A DNA stretch of 64,000 bases from CAKAHY01 sp963522175. Its GTDB lineage: Bacteria; Bacillota; Clostridia; Lachnospirales; Lachnospiraceae. The position numbers were made by a program, and so were the translations under genes. A model generated the notes under the pieces. That model was not told the DNA's origin and searched no databases. It worked only from the letters and a program-made list of their open reading frames with translations. Shown here piece after piece: positions 43,481 through 51,033 of the stretch. The DNA lies in the NCBI GenBank assembly GCA_963522175.1, contig CAUQXC010000003.1, positions 124,001 through 188,000 of the forward strand, in the 5' to 3' direction. Numbering within the stretch: position 1 is the first letter of the stretch; the number at the start of each line of letters is the position of its first letter.

Positions 43481-43516
43481 GTTAGTATCCACTAACAAAT
43501 GTTAGTGGATACTAAC
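43481..43516. promoter_or_regulatory. 36-bp perfect dyad made of two RTTAG-N6-CTARY palindromes
   Basis: GTTAGTATCCACTAAC (43481-43496) and GTTAGTGGATACTAAC (43501-43516) are each palindromic in their outer 6 bp and are reverse complements of one another, giving a perfect 17-bp inverted repeat around two central A. The copies are 20 bp apart. The dyad begins about 10 bases after the -10 box of the surface-protein promoter, so a bound protein would sit on the transcription start. Confidence 0.8.
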
Positions 43517-43526
43517 CACACGAAAT

Positions 43527-43555
43527 ACTATATATATTTCTTTCAGTTTTTTCAA
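43527..43555 (-). promoter_or_regulatory. Promoter of the HID surface-protein gene
   Basis: Minus-strand TTGAAA (43550-43555), 17-base spacer, TATAGT (43527-43532). Confidence 0.7.
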
Positions 43556-43623
43556 GCACTTTTATCAATGTTTTTTCTAAAATACCTTTTTAACCCCTAC
43601 CAAATATGAAAAAACTATCCCTC

Positions 43624-43651
43624 TTGAAATAAAGTTTGCTTATGCTATACT
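43624..43651 (+). promoter_or_regulatory. Promoter of pncB-nudC
   Basis: TTGAAA (43624-43629), 16-base spacer, TATACT (43646-43651), 35 bases before the pncB ATG. Confidence 0.6.
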
Positions 43652-43686
43652 TATAAAAAATACTATTTTAATTTCAAAGGAGAACT

Positions 43687-45162
43687 ATGGATACTTATAA
43701 TTTAACTCTTTTAACAGACCTGTATGAGCTTACTATGCTTCAAGGATATTTTAAAGAGAAAAGTGCAAACGAAACGGCAATTTTTGATGCATTTTACAGA
43801 AAAAATCCTTTAGGCAGCGCCTATTCCATCTGTGCCGGCTTAGAGCAAGTTATTTCCTATATTAATAATCTTCGATTTAAAGAAGATGACATCGAATACC
43901 TTAGAAGTCTTAAAATTTTTGATGAAGATTTCCTTATGTATTTGAAAGACTTCAAATTCACCGGTGATATATATGCAATTCCGGAAGGTTCCGTAATGTT
44001 TCCAAGAGAACCCTTCATAAAAATAATTGCACCTATAATGGAAGCCCAGTTTATAGAAACTGCAATTTTAAATATAATCAATCACCAGTCACTCATAGCC
44101 ACCAAGGCATCAAGAGTTGTTTATTCCGCCGGCGGTGATAATGTTATGGAGTTCGGTCTCAGAAGAGCTCAAGGACCCGATGCGGGAGTTTTTGGAGCCA
44201 GAGCCGCCGTTTTGGCAGGTTGCTCCTCTACAAGCAATGTCCTTGCGGGTAAGCTTTTCAATATTCCGGTAAGCGGTACCCATGCTCATTCATGGATAAT
44301 GAGTTTTCCAGGCGAGCTTGAAGCTTTCAGAGCTTATGCCAAAATATATCATAATCCTTGCATACTCCTTGTGGATACCTATGACACCTTAAACAGCGGT
44401 GTTAAAAACGCTATTACGGTATTTAAAGAATTAAAGGAAAGCGGAGTGGAGCTAAAAAAATATGGCATACGACTTGACAGCGGAGACCTTGCTTATCTTT
44501 CAAAAAAAGCAAGAAAAATGTTGGATGAAGCCGGACTTAACGATGCTATTATATCGGCATCAAACGACCTTGATGAGAACATAATAAATTCCTTAAAGCT
44601 TCAAGGTGCAAAAATTGATTTATGGGGTGTCGGTACCAGCCTTATCACCTCAAAAGACTGTCCGAGCTTTGGCGGAGTTTATAAACTGTCTGCCATTATG
44701 GATAAAAACTCAGGTGAGTTTATTCCTAAAATCAAGCTTTCCGAAAATGCCGAAAAAATCACCAATCCGGGAAATAAAAAAATATACAGAGTTTACGATA
44801 AAGCAAACCATAAAATAATAGGAGATCTTATCTGTTTTGTTGATGAGGTCTTTGAAGAAGATAAAGATTTGCATCTGTTCGATCCTATAGATACATGGAA
44901 AAAAACTGTTTTGAAAGCGGGGAAATACACACTTAGGGAGCTTATGGTACCTGTTTTCAAGAACGGAAAGCAGGTATATAAATCTCCTGATGTAATGGAA
45001 ATCAGAGAATATTGCAAAACTGAATTTAACAGTCTTTGGGATGAGTCAAAGCGTCTTGAATATCCTCATATCCCTTATGTTGATTTATCTCAAAAACTTT
45101 GGGACGAGAAGAACAGACTGTTAAGTCAGTATCATGATTTAAAGGGTTCCACCTATGTTTAA
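43687..45162 (+). CDS. pncB: Nicotinate phosphoribosyltransferase
   Basis: 491 residues. Converts nicotinate and PRPP to nicotinate mononucleotide in NAD salvage. Starts DTYNLTLLTDLYELTMLQGYF, the family N-terminus. EFGLRRAQGPDAG, GTHAHSWIMSFPGELEAF and the PRPP-site region YGIRLDSGDLAYLSKKARKML are diagnostic. Length fits the longer PncB type. Ribosome site AAAGGAG. Its last bases overlap the nudC start by eight bases, joining two NAD-metabolism genes; a nicotinamidase-like gene is at 63154. Confidence 0.95.
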   Translation: MDTYNLTLLTDLYELTMLQGYFKEKSANETAIFDAFYRKNPLGSAYSICAGLEQVISYINNLRFKEDDIEYLRSLKIFDEDFLMYLKDFKFTGDIYAIPEGSVMFPREPFIKIIAPIMEAQFIETAILNIINHQSLIATKASRVVYSAGGDNVMEFGLRRAQGPDAGVFGARAAVLAGCSSTSNVLAGKLFNIPVSGTHAHSWIMSFPGELEAFRAYAKIYHNPCILLVDTYDTLNSGVKNAITVFKELKESGVELKKYGIRLDSGDLAYLSKKARKMLDEAGLNDAIISASNDLDENIINSLKLQGAKIDLWGVGTSLITSKDCPSFGGVYKLSAIMDKNSGEFIPKIKLSENAEKITNPGNKKIYRVYDKANHKIIGDLICFVDEVFEEDKDLHLFDPIDTWKKTVLKAGKYTLRELMVPVFKNGKQVYKSPDVMEIREYCKTEFNSLWDESKRLEYPHIPYVDLSQKLWDEKNRLLSQYHDLKGSTYV

Positions 45163-46042
45163 TGAAATAAAACCTTACAGCTTCCATCCTGAATTTATTG
45201 ACATAAAACCCGGAAAAGCTTCCGATTTATTTTGTTTTTTTAATCCAAAAGGAAGAATGTTGTTTAAGAAAGAAGGGGAAGCTTGCCGCATCCCCTCTCT
45301 TTCGGATATCAGCAGCCTTTTTGATTTAGATTTTTTACAGGAAAATGCTTATTACGCGGGACATACCGACATCCCGGGCGATGAGTCCACAAGAACTGAT
45401 TTTTATGTAATTTTTAAGTATGGCTTAGATTTTGAAAAACTGAATATAGAAGCTTATAATCTGGAATTTACCTCTTTAAAATGTTTGAGACAGTACAATC
45501 CCAAACACCTCGGTTTTGCCGCAAGTACGGCGGGGCATATTAACCGCTGGCTTGTTTCACGGGTTTTTTGCGGAAAATGCGGCACAAAGGCTCTTCCCTC
45601 CAAAACGGAAAGGGCTATGGTCTGCCCTAATTGTAAGCTTACCGAATATCCGAAAATCAATCCTGCCGTTATTGTTGCTATTACGGATAAAAACAGGATT
45701 CTTCTTACCAAAGATAAAAACGGCTTATATCCCAATTATGCCTTGGTTGCCGGATATATGGAAATCGGCGAAAGTCCTCTTGATACCGTAATCAGAGAGG
45801 TTAAAGAAGAAGTGGGAGTTAAAATTAAAAATATAAAAGAATATAAAGCTCAGCCATGGGGCTTCGGCAGTGCTCTTATGCTCGCATTTACAGCCGAGCT
45901 TGACGGCGATGATACCCTCACGATACAAGAAAGCGAGCTTCAAGGCGCCTACTGGTTTGAAAGGGAAGATGTTCCCGTTTTGCAGGACCATATAAGTGTA
46001 GGCCAGGAAATGATAGAAATGTTTGCAAAAGGAAAAATATAA
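45155..46042 (+). CDS. nudC: NAD(+) diphosphatase / deNADding Nudix hydrolase
   Basis: 295 residues. Layout of the NudC family: N-terminal variable domain, a four-cysteine zinc ribbon (FCGKCGTKALPS, then VCPNCKLTEYP), the Nudix box (GYMEIGESPLDTVIREVKEEVG) and the SQPWPF-like motif in the altered form AQPWGFGSALM. Splits NAD(H) to NMN(H) and AMP and can remove NAD caps from RNA. The change of SQPWPF to AQPWGF is noted. Overlaps the end of pncB; a 32-bp palindromic terminator begins at its stop codon. Confidence 0.92.
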   Translation: MFNEIKPYSFHPEFIDIKPGKASDLFCFFNPKGRMLFKKEGEACRIPSLSDISSLFDLDFLQENAYYAGHTDIPGDESTRTDFYVIFKYGLDFEKLNIEAYNLEFTSLKCLRQYNPKHLGFAASTAGHINRWLVSRVFCGKCGTKALPSKTERAMVCPNCKLTEYPKINPAVIVAITDKNRILLTKDKNGLYPNYALVAGYMEIGESPLDTVIREVKEEVGVKIKNIKEYKAQPWGFGSALMLAFTAELDGDDTLTIQESELQGAYWFEREDVPVLQDHISVGQEMIEMFAKGKI

Positions 46043-46074
46043 TCCGAACTTTAAAGTTCGGATTATATTTTTTC
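46037..46074. terminator. Palindromic bidirectional terminator after nudC
   Basis: Perfect 32-bp palindrome at 46037-46068 (ATATAATCCGAACTTT and complement) followed by TTTTTTC on the plus strand and by T runs on the minus strand. It includes the nudC stop codon. Confidence 0.85.
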
Positions 46075-46080
46075 TTACAT

Positions 46081-47061
46081 TCAATTATTCAAAAGCTTTT
46101 CGTCTATATTTTTGGTATCTGCAAGATTCTCGGCAATAATATATCTAGGTCGTTTTTTAACCTCAAGATATATCTTTCCTACATATTCACCTATAACACC
46201 TAAGGAAAGTATAATAATACCTCCTATTCCCCAAACGGAGACCATTATACTCGACCAACCCTGCATGGTAGCTCCGTTAAAAAAGCCTACTATACTCCAA
46301 ATAAGCATCGCTACGCTGAACATAAATATCAGAAAACCCAGCATAGTAATATATCGTATAGGCTTTACGGATAAAGATGTAATTCCTTCAATAGCAAGAA
46401 TTAGCATTTTTGAAAAAGGATACTTACTTTCTCCTGCAAGTCTTGCCTTTCTCTCATACAATACCGTTTCGGTCTTAAATCCCAACATAGGAACCATTCC
46501 TCTTAAAAAGAGATTCCTTTCCTCAAACAAGGAAAATGCTTCCAGTGCCGCTTTACTCATAAGTCTGAAATCCGCATGATTGTAAACCGTCTCCACTCCT
46601 AAAAAAAGCATAAGCTTATAAAAACTCTCGGCTGTTGTTTTCTTAAACCATGAATCCGTTTTTCTCGAGCTTCTGACGCCGTATACTATATCGCAACCTT
46701 CTTTATAATGTTTTATCATAGTATCAAAAACTTCCAAATCATCCTGCAAATCCGCATCTATGGATATCGTTATATCACAATAATCCTTGGCTATCAAAAG
46801 TCCCGCAGTCAATGCATTTTGATGTCCTCTGTTTCTGCTTAAACTTATTCCTGTGTAAACCGGATTTTCTTTATGCAAATTTTTAATCTTAATCCATGTA
46901 TCATCCTTTGAACCGTCATTTACGAAGAAAATTTTGCTCTCAGGCGAAACAAGCTTGTTATCTATAAGCTCATTAAGCTTGTCAAGCAATTTCTCCGATG
47001 AATCGAGTATAACTTCAGACTCATTATAGCAAGGAACAACTATATATAACACATCTTTCAT
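46081..47061 (-). CDS. Family 2 glycosyltransferase, dolichol/undecaprenyl-phosphate sugar transferase type (GtrB-like)
   Basis: 326 residues. GT-A domain with VVPCYNESEVI at the start, FVNDGSKDDTW, and ISIDADLQDD (the metal-binding Asp motif), then two C-terminal membrane spans (about 232-255 and 268-292). Members move a sugar from UDP-sugar to a lipid phosphate on the cytoplasmic face. The neighbour 2 bases upstream is a GT-C-like membrane protein that could use the lipid-linked sugar outside. Together they suggest a glycan or protein modification pair. Confidence 0.88.
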   Translation of the reverse strand: MKDVLYIVVPCYNESEVILDSSEKLLDKLNELIDNKLVSPESKIFFVNDGSKDDTWIKIKNLHKENPVYTGISLSRNRGHQNALTAGLLIAKDYCDITISIDADLQDDLEVFDTMIKHYKEGCDIVYGVRSSRKTDSWFKKTTAESFYKLMLFLGVETVYNHADFRLMSKAALEAFSLFEERNLFLRGMVPMLGFKTETVLYERKARLAGESKYPFSKMLILAIEGITSLSVKPIRYITMLGFLIFMFSVAMLIWSIVGFFNGATMQGWSSIMVSVWGIGGIIILSLGVIGEYVGKIYLEVKKRPRYIIAENLADTKNIDEKLLNN

Positions 47062-47063
47062 AC

Positions 47064-48593
47064 TTATTCACCTATTTTGAAAAAAGCGGAGTTATCATCT
47101 TCAAAGAGCAACTCATAATTATGATTCTTTAAGCCATCCACAAGGTCTCTATCCTTTGTATTGTCCTTGGTAAAAACGGCATATTCAAATTTATATTTTT
47201 CATTAAGCTTTTCCCAGCCTTCATAAGCAGTCATACCTTCAGGTTCCGTAGAATCAAAATAATCTCTTAAAGAATCATTGTCAGAGAAAAATTCCATATA
47301 TGGATCCGTTCTTGCATCTATAAAAACCTTTACATCATTTAAAATTAAAAATCCGCTTATGCCGTAAGGATTAAAGGTTTTCTTATTTTCCAGACCGTTA
47401 TTTTTTATATAGTCTACAAGCGGAGTGTTTTTATCTTCTTTGCGAACATAGTCAAGGTAACTATAATTATTTAGCAAATCCGGCAAATACAATACCGTAA
47501 ATGTAACAAAAAATGTAAGTACTGATAAAGGTACCAGAATCAAAGGGAGCTTTTTCGTATCCAACAATTTTTTATATGTTATACTCAATAATTCCTCAAA
47601 ACACGGATAAGTAAACAACATTATTGCCATAACGGCATTAAAATATATTCGTCCTACATCCATTCCTTTAACCATGAATGCACAAATTACCACATACTTT
47701 CTGATATCATAATTATCAAGCCTTCGTAACATGCTTGAGCTTCCCATGCTTATCAATACAACAATAATGACAAGCCCTCCGAATATATCAAATGCCGAAG
47801 GCTGCCATTCAAGTATATGCTCTGCGGCATAACCGAAAGGCTGATATGCATACTTATATATAAATATTCCGTACGGATTTATCAAACTTCCGAGAAAACC
47901 TGCGGCAAGCATATACATATTTTCTTTCACCGACTCCAACAGCTCTTTATAATCATCCTTCCAATAAGAGACTATAAAATCGGAAACCACACAAAACAGC
48001 GGTAAAATTATAAATGAAGCTATACTTCCTCCGTGTAAATTTACAGCCAGTAAACAGCAGGCAAAAAAGTATATATTTTTATACTTATTCTTACTCACCA
48101 TAAGCATGCAGGCTATCATCCAAAGAATTATACTTACTTCAGATGGTCTTATACACGCCGAGCGATTTGATCTTGATGTCAAAACCATAATAAAAAGAAG
48201 AAATAAATAAGGGTTTTCAATCTTCTTCTTGTTATAAAAATAAGATATTATAGGCGGTATAGCCAAAAAAATAATTAATCCTATCTTAGCGGCATTTATT
48301 CCCAGTTTGGAGTAAATACCGTATAAAAATACTTCATATAACCACTCGTGTGCCATCCAGTTAAGATTTAATTGCCAGCTGAACATGTCTTTATGGGGGA
48401 TAATCCTATTCTTAATAAGATATTCACCCGCCTTATAATGCCACATCACGTCCGTATCGGCAAAAAACCATTTTTTTGCTGTAAATGCCGAAAAAGCCAG
48501 TATAACAAAAATAATAAGAAGGGTTTTATCGTGCTTTTTTAGAAAATTCAAAAAGCCCCCTCTTGTCTCAATTACAGTTATCTTGTCTTCCAT
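47064..48593 (-). CDS. Polytopic membrane protein, GT-C glycosyltransferase-like
   Basis: 509 residues with roughly ten membrane spans. The first outer loop after span one reads FADTDVMWHYKAGEYLI, then IPHKDMFSW and AHEWLYEVFLYGIY. Acidic and His residues in this loop are typical of GT-C enzymes that take sugars from lipid carriers. The C-terminal 110 residues are soluble and extracellular (LVDYIKNNGLENKKTFNPYG, IDARTDPYMEFF). No named family can be assigned by eye. A near-consensus promoter and AGGAGG precede it, and it shares an operon with the downstream family 2 glycosyltransferase. Confidence 0.7.
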   Translation of the reverse strand: MEDKITVIETRGGFLNFLKKHDKTLLIIFVILAFSAFTAKKWFFADTDVMWHYKAGEYLIKNRIIPHKDMFSWQLNLNWMAHEWLYEVFLYGIYSKLGINAAKIGLIIFLAIPPIISYFYNKKKIENPYLFLLFIMVLTSRSNRSACIRPSEVSIILWMIACMLMVSKNKYKNIYFFACCLLAVNLHGGSIASFIILPLFCVVSDFIVSYWKDDYKELLESVKENMYMLAAGFLGSLINPYGIFIYKYAYQPFGYAAEHILEWQPSAFDIFGGLVIIVVLISMGSSSMLRRLDNYDIRKYVVICAFMVKGMDVGRIYFNAVMAIMLFTYPCFEELLSITYKKLLDTKKLPLILVPLSVLTFFVTFTVLYLPDLLNNYSYLDYVRKEDKNTPLVDYIKNNGLENKKTFNPYGISGFLILNDVKVFIDARTDPYMEFFSDNDSLRDYFDSTEPEGMTAYEGWEKLNEKYKFEYAVFTKDNTKDRDLVDGLKNHNYELLFEDDNSAFFKIGE

Positions 48594-48627
48594 TATTACC
48601 TCCTAATATCTACTCTACAGTACTGAA

Positions 48628-48656
48628 ATTATAACAAAATTATTAATTTTTTTCAA
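48628..48656 (-). promoter_or_regulatory. Near-consensus promoter for the GT-C/GT2 pair
   Basis: Minus-strand TTGAAA (48651-48656), 17-base spacer, TATAAT (48628-48633). It lies 16 bases past the stop of the first envelope-protein paralogue, so that cluster and the glycosyltransferases can be expressed separately. Confidence 0.8.
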
Positions 48657-48671
48657 TATACAACTTACTTG

Positions 48672-50981
48672 TTAATATAGAATTTTTTCAAAAATGAAAG
48701 CATTTTTCATAGTATCTGCATACGAAGAAGAGTACTTGTATGTGTTGGGGAATATTATTTCCTCTACTTCTTTGTCCACAACCTCATCATAAGTACCTTT
48801 CTTCCAACATTTCAGTGTATTGTCGCCTTTCCTATAAAATATTGTACCGTCTTTCAGAAAAAACTGCTCGGCTATATCGTCACTGATTTTTATAAATTCT
48901 TTACCGTCAAAATCATACAAAGAGCGGACATCGTCCTTGCCTTCTCGAAGGTATATATACGCCATATTATTAAAGGAGTCATATTCTTCGATTTTTTCTG
49001 CCAGTTTTTCCCCGTCACAGCACAAATCTACAGCCCTATATTTAATCCCTTTCACTTCATAATATTCTCCTGAATATCTTTCATAATAGATTTTTTCATC
49101 CAATGAAAAAATTATATCTTGTATGTTACTGTCCAAAAGCTCAAATTCTCCCGCAACATCACCGTTTAGTCTTGCCATATATAAGTTGCGACCGTTTGTA
49201 TAGAGTATTTCTTCCTTTCTTTTCTCAAAAAATATTTTGGCTTTATTAGAAAAATAAGAATTAAAATTATCTACAATGCTTTCATTTCCTCTATCTCCCA
49301 CATCCACAATGTTAAGATATATCTTATCTCCTCCAATATACATGGCTCGCACATTATTAACGTTAAAACCCGTTTTGTAAGCTTTGGAGCCTATAATACA
49401 GCAAAGTGTAAAAATATCCTCATTCTCATATTTGTATATTTCAAAGAAAGATTTTACCGTATTCTCAGACAGTTTATAATTTTCCCACTCGAAGAATCTA
49501 CCGTCTAAGTCCCAACTACTTCCGTCATCTTGCTTATCCGTATAATTAAAATACTCACCTAAAGGACTTTTATTATCCGCATAATATGCATAAATAATAC
49601 TGTCCATATCGTATTCAGCCTGTCTTCTTTTTTCTTTTTTATAGTCCTCCAAATCCTCATATGTATGTGTTTTTTCTATTGCATTATCACCCAAAGCGAA
49701 TACATAGTCACTGAAGAGCTCGGTTAAGCTGAGCTTTTTCACCTTATCCTTTTCAATATGCGTAAACCCTAAGGAAACTCCTTTTACAGTGTCTTCAATT
49801 TTCAAAAGTGCGGAATCTGAAAGTTCTACCGCCTCATTACCGTCATAGCAATATAAAGCACCGTAGGTTTTACTTAAAATTTCATTTTTAATATTCTCCT
49901 TAAATTCATCCGCCATCTTTTTTAGGGCATACTCCTTAAGTCCCTTGCCTTCTATAATCCTTTTATTTTTAAACATAAGCTCCTTGTCCTCTTCACTTAT
50001 GTTAGGCTCCCCGGCTTCCTTTACATTCTTGTCCAAATCATCATTTATCAGCAGTTTATACAGACTGTTCTCTTCCTGCTTTGATAAATAATAAAGTAAA
50101 CCGCTTTGTTTATCCACGTAAGAAGTAATTTCTTCTGCCGTTGCCACCAAATACGGCGCTGCATCTCCGGCTTTAAATTCACCCGCATCCTTTATAAAAT
50201 ACAATGAATCTTTTCCATTCTCACGCTTTACATAAGACAGAGTTTTCATATCATTTATATATGATATTTCATCAATATACACATTTTCATCGGATACATA
50301 TACCTTATCTTCTTCTATATCATAAATTCTAAATTTTCCAAGCTCTCTTGTTTTACCGCTAAAGTCTTGTACAGAATCATCTGTTTCTGTAGAAAATATG
50401 TTTTTTTCATCTTCAGACAGAAAATAACTGTGTAATTTTCCGTGCAAGTAATTTATGTTCCCGTTTTCAAGATCATACACATCCAAAGTTCTGCCCTCGA
50501 AAGTTGTAAGGTATCCTCCGTAAACAACTATAAGCTTACCGTTTTCAAGCAACTTGAACTCATCTACATAGTCTTCGATGATGCTTTCGCTATTATCTTC
50601 AAGATCCAGTCTTTGCAGGGTATTTTTATTTAAATAATATATATATTTCCCGTCTTTACTTTTTTGTATATTATCGACCTTTTCTTCAAGATCTCTTTTC
50701 GATTTTCTCGTATCTTCTTCGTATTTCTCCCTGTCTAAAATAAACTCCTTTTTGTTATCATCGACAGAATATCTATACATCCCGTCTTTTTTCACATAGA
50801 AAAAGCCTTCTCCCGATAAATTTTTAAGTAATTCAGGGTCTTCAAAACTTTTCTCGGTTTCATATTCGCTAAACTCTTCAGGACGTTTATTTCTGATGTC
50901 CATTGCAAGATAGGTCGCAACAAATATACATACCGTAAAAACAATCATAAAGCTGAGCTTACCGTTTCTAAATTTTCCCAT
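48672..50981 (-). CDS. Tandem envelope-protein paralogue 3 (signal-anchor form)
   Basis: 769 residues, last of three adjacent paralogues. N-terminal membrane anchor LSFMIVFTVCIFVATYLAM (about 9-27) without a lipobox, unlike the other two. The first 330 residues carry blade-like repeats (GFFYVKKDGMYRYSV, DGKYIYYLNKNTLQRLD, YVDEFKLLENGKLIVVYGG) reminiscent of a beta-propeller. The shared core EEDKELMFKNKRIIEGKGLKEYALKKMADEFK is near residue 335. The C-terminal half again has short beta motifs (KIYYERYSGEYYEVKG, DGTIFYRKGDN). No catalytic motif is visible; function unknown. AAAGGA ribosome site. Confidence 0.7.
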   Translation of the reverse strand: MGKFRNGKLSFMIVFTVCIFVATYLAMDIRNKRPEEFSEYETEKSFEDPELLKNLSGEGFFYVKKDGMYRYSVDDNKKEFILDREKYEEDTRKSKRDLEEKVDNIQKSKDGKYIYYLNKNTLQRLDLEDNSESIIEDYVDEFKLLENGKLIVVYGGYLTTFEGRTLDVYDLENGNINYLHGKLHSYFLSEDEKNIFSTETDDSVQDFSGKTRELGKFRIYDIEEDKVYVSDENVYIDEISYINDMKTLSYVKRENGKDSLYFIKDAGEFKAGDAAPYLVATAEEITSYVDKQSGLLYYLSKQEENSLYKLLINDDLDKNVKEAGEPNISEEDKELMFKNKRIIEGKGLKEYALKKMADEFKENIKNEILSKTYGALYCYDGNEAVELSDSALLKIEDTVKGVSLGFTHIEKDKVKKLSLTELFSDYVFALGDNAIEKTHTYEDLEDYKKEKRRQAEYDMDSIIYAYYADNKSPLGEYFNYTDKQDDGSSWDLDGRFFEWENYKLSENTVKSFFEIYKYENEDIFTLCCIIGSKAYKTGFNVNNVRAMYIGGDKIYLNIVDVGDRGNESIVDNFNSYFSNKAKIFFEKRKEEILYTNGRNLYMARLNGDVAGEFELLDSNIQDIIFSLDEKIYYERYSGEYYEVKGIKYRAVDLCCDGEKLAEKIEEYDSFNNMAYIYLREGKDDVRSLYDFDGKEFIKISDDIAEQFFLKDGTIFYRKGDNTLKCWKKGTYDEVVDKEVEEIIFPNTYKYSSSYADTMKNAFIFEKILY

Positions 50982-51033
50982 ACCGCTTTCCTTTAAAATA
51001 GTAATATTCCGGTTGAGTATACAGCGTGAATAT

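Larger units (their letters stand above)
43357..43686. other. 330-base divergent intergenic region with a four-half-site operator
   Basis: Carries the minus-strand promoter of the surface protein (43527-43555), its operator (43481-43516), a 5' leader of about 160 bases and the plus-strand pncB promoter (43624-43651). In the leader, TTCTC/GAGAA forms a small hairpin and AATCGT (43477-43482) can pair with ACGATT (43431-43436) ahead of a T-rich stretch, a weak attenuator-like arrangement. Confidence 0.6.

Noticed and set aside
48594..48671. Single five-gene operon joining envelope paralogues and glycosyltransferases
   Set aside because: A near-consensus promoter lies in the gap, so separate expression is more likely, although read-through cannot be excluded.
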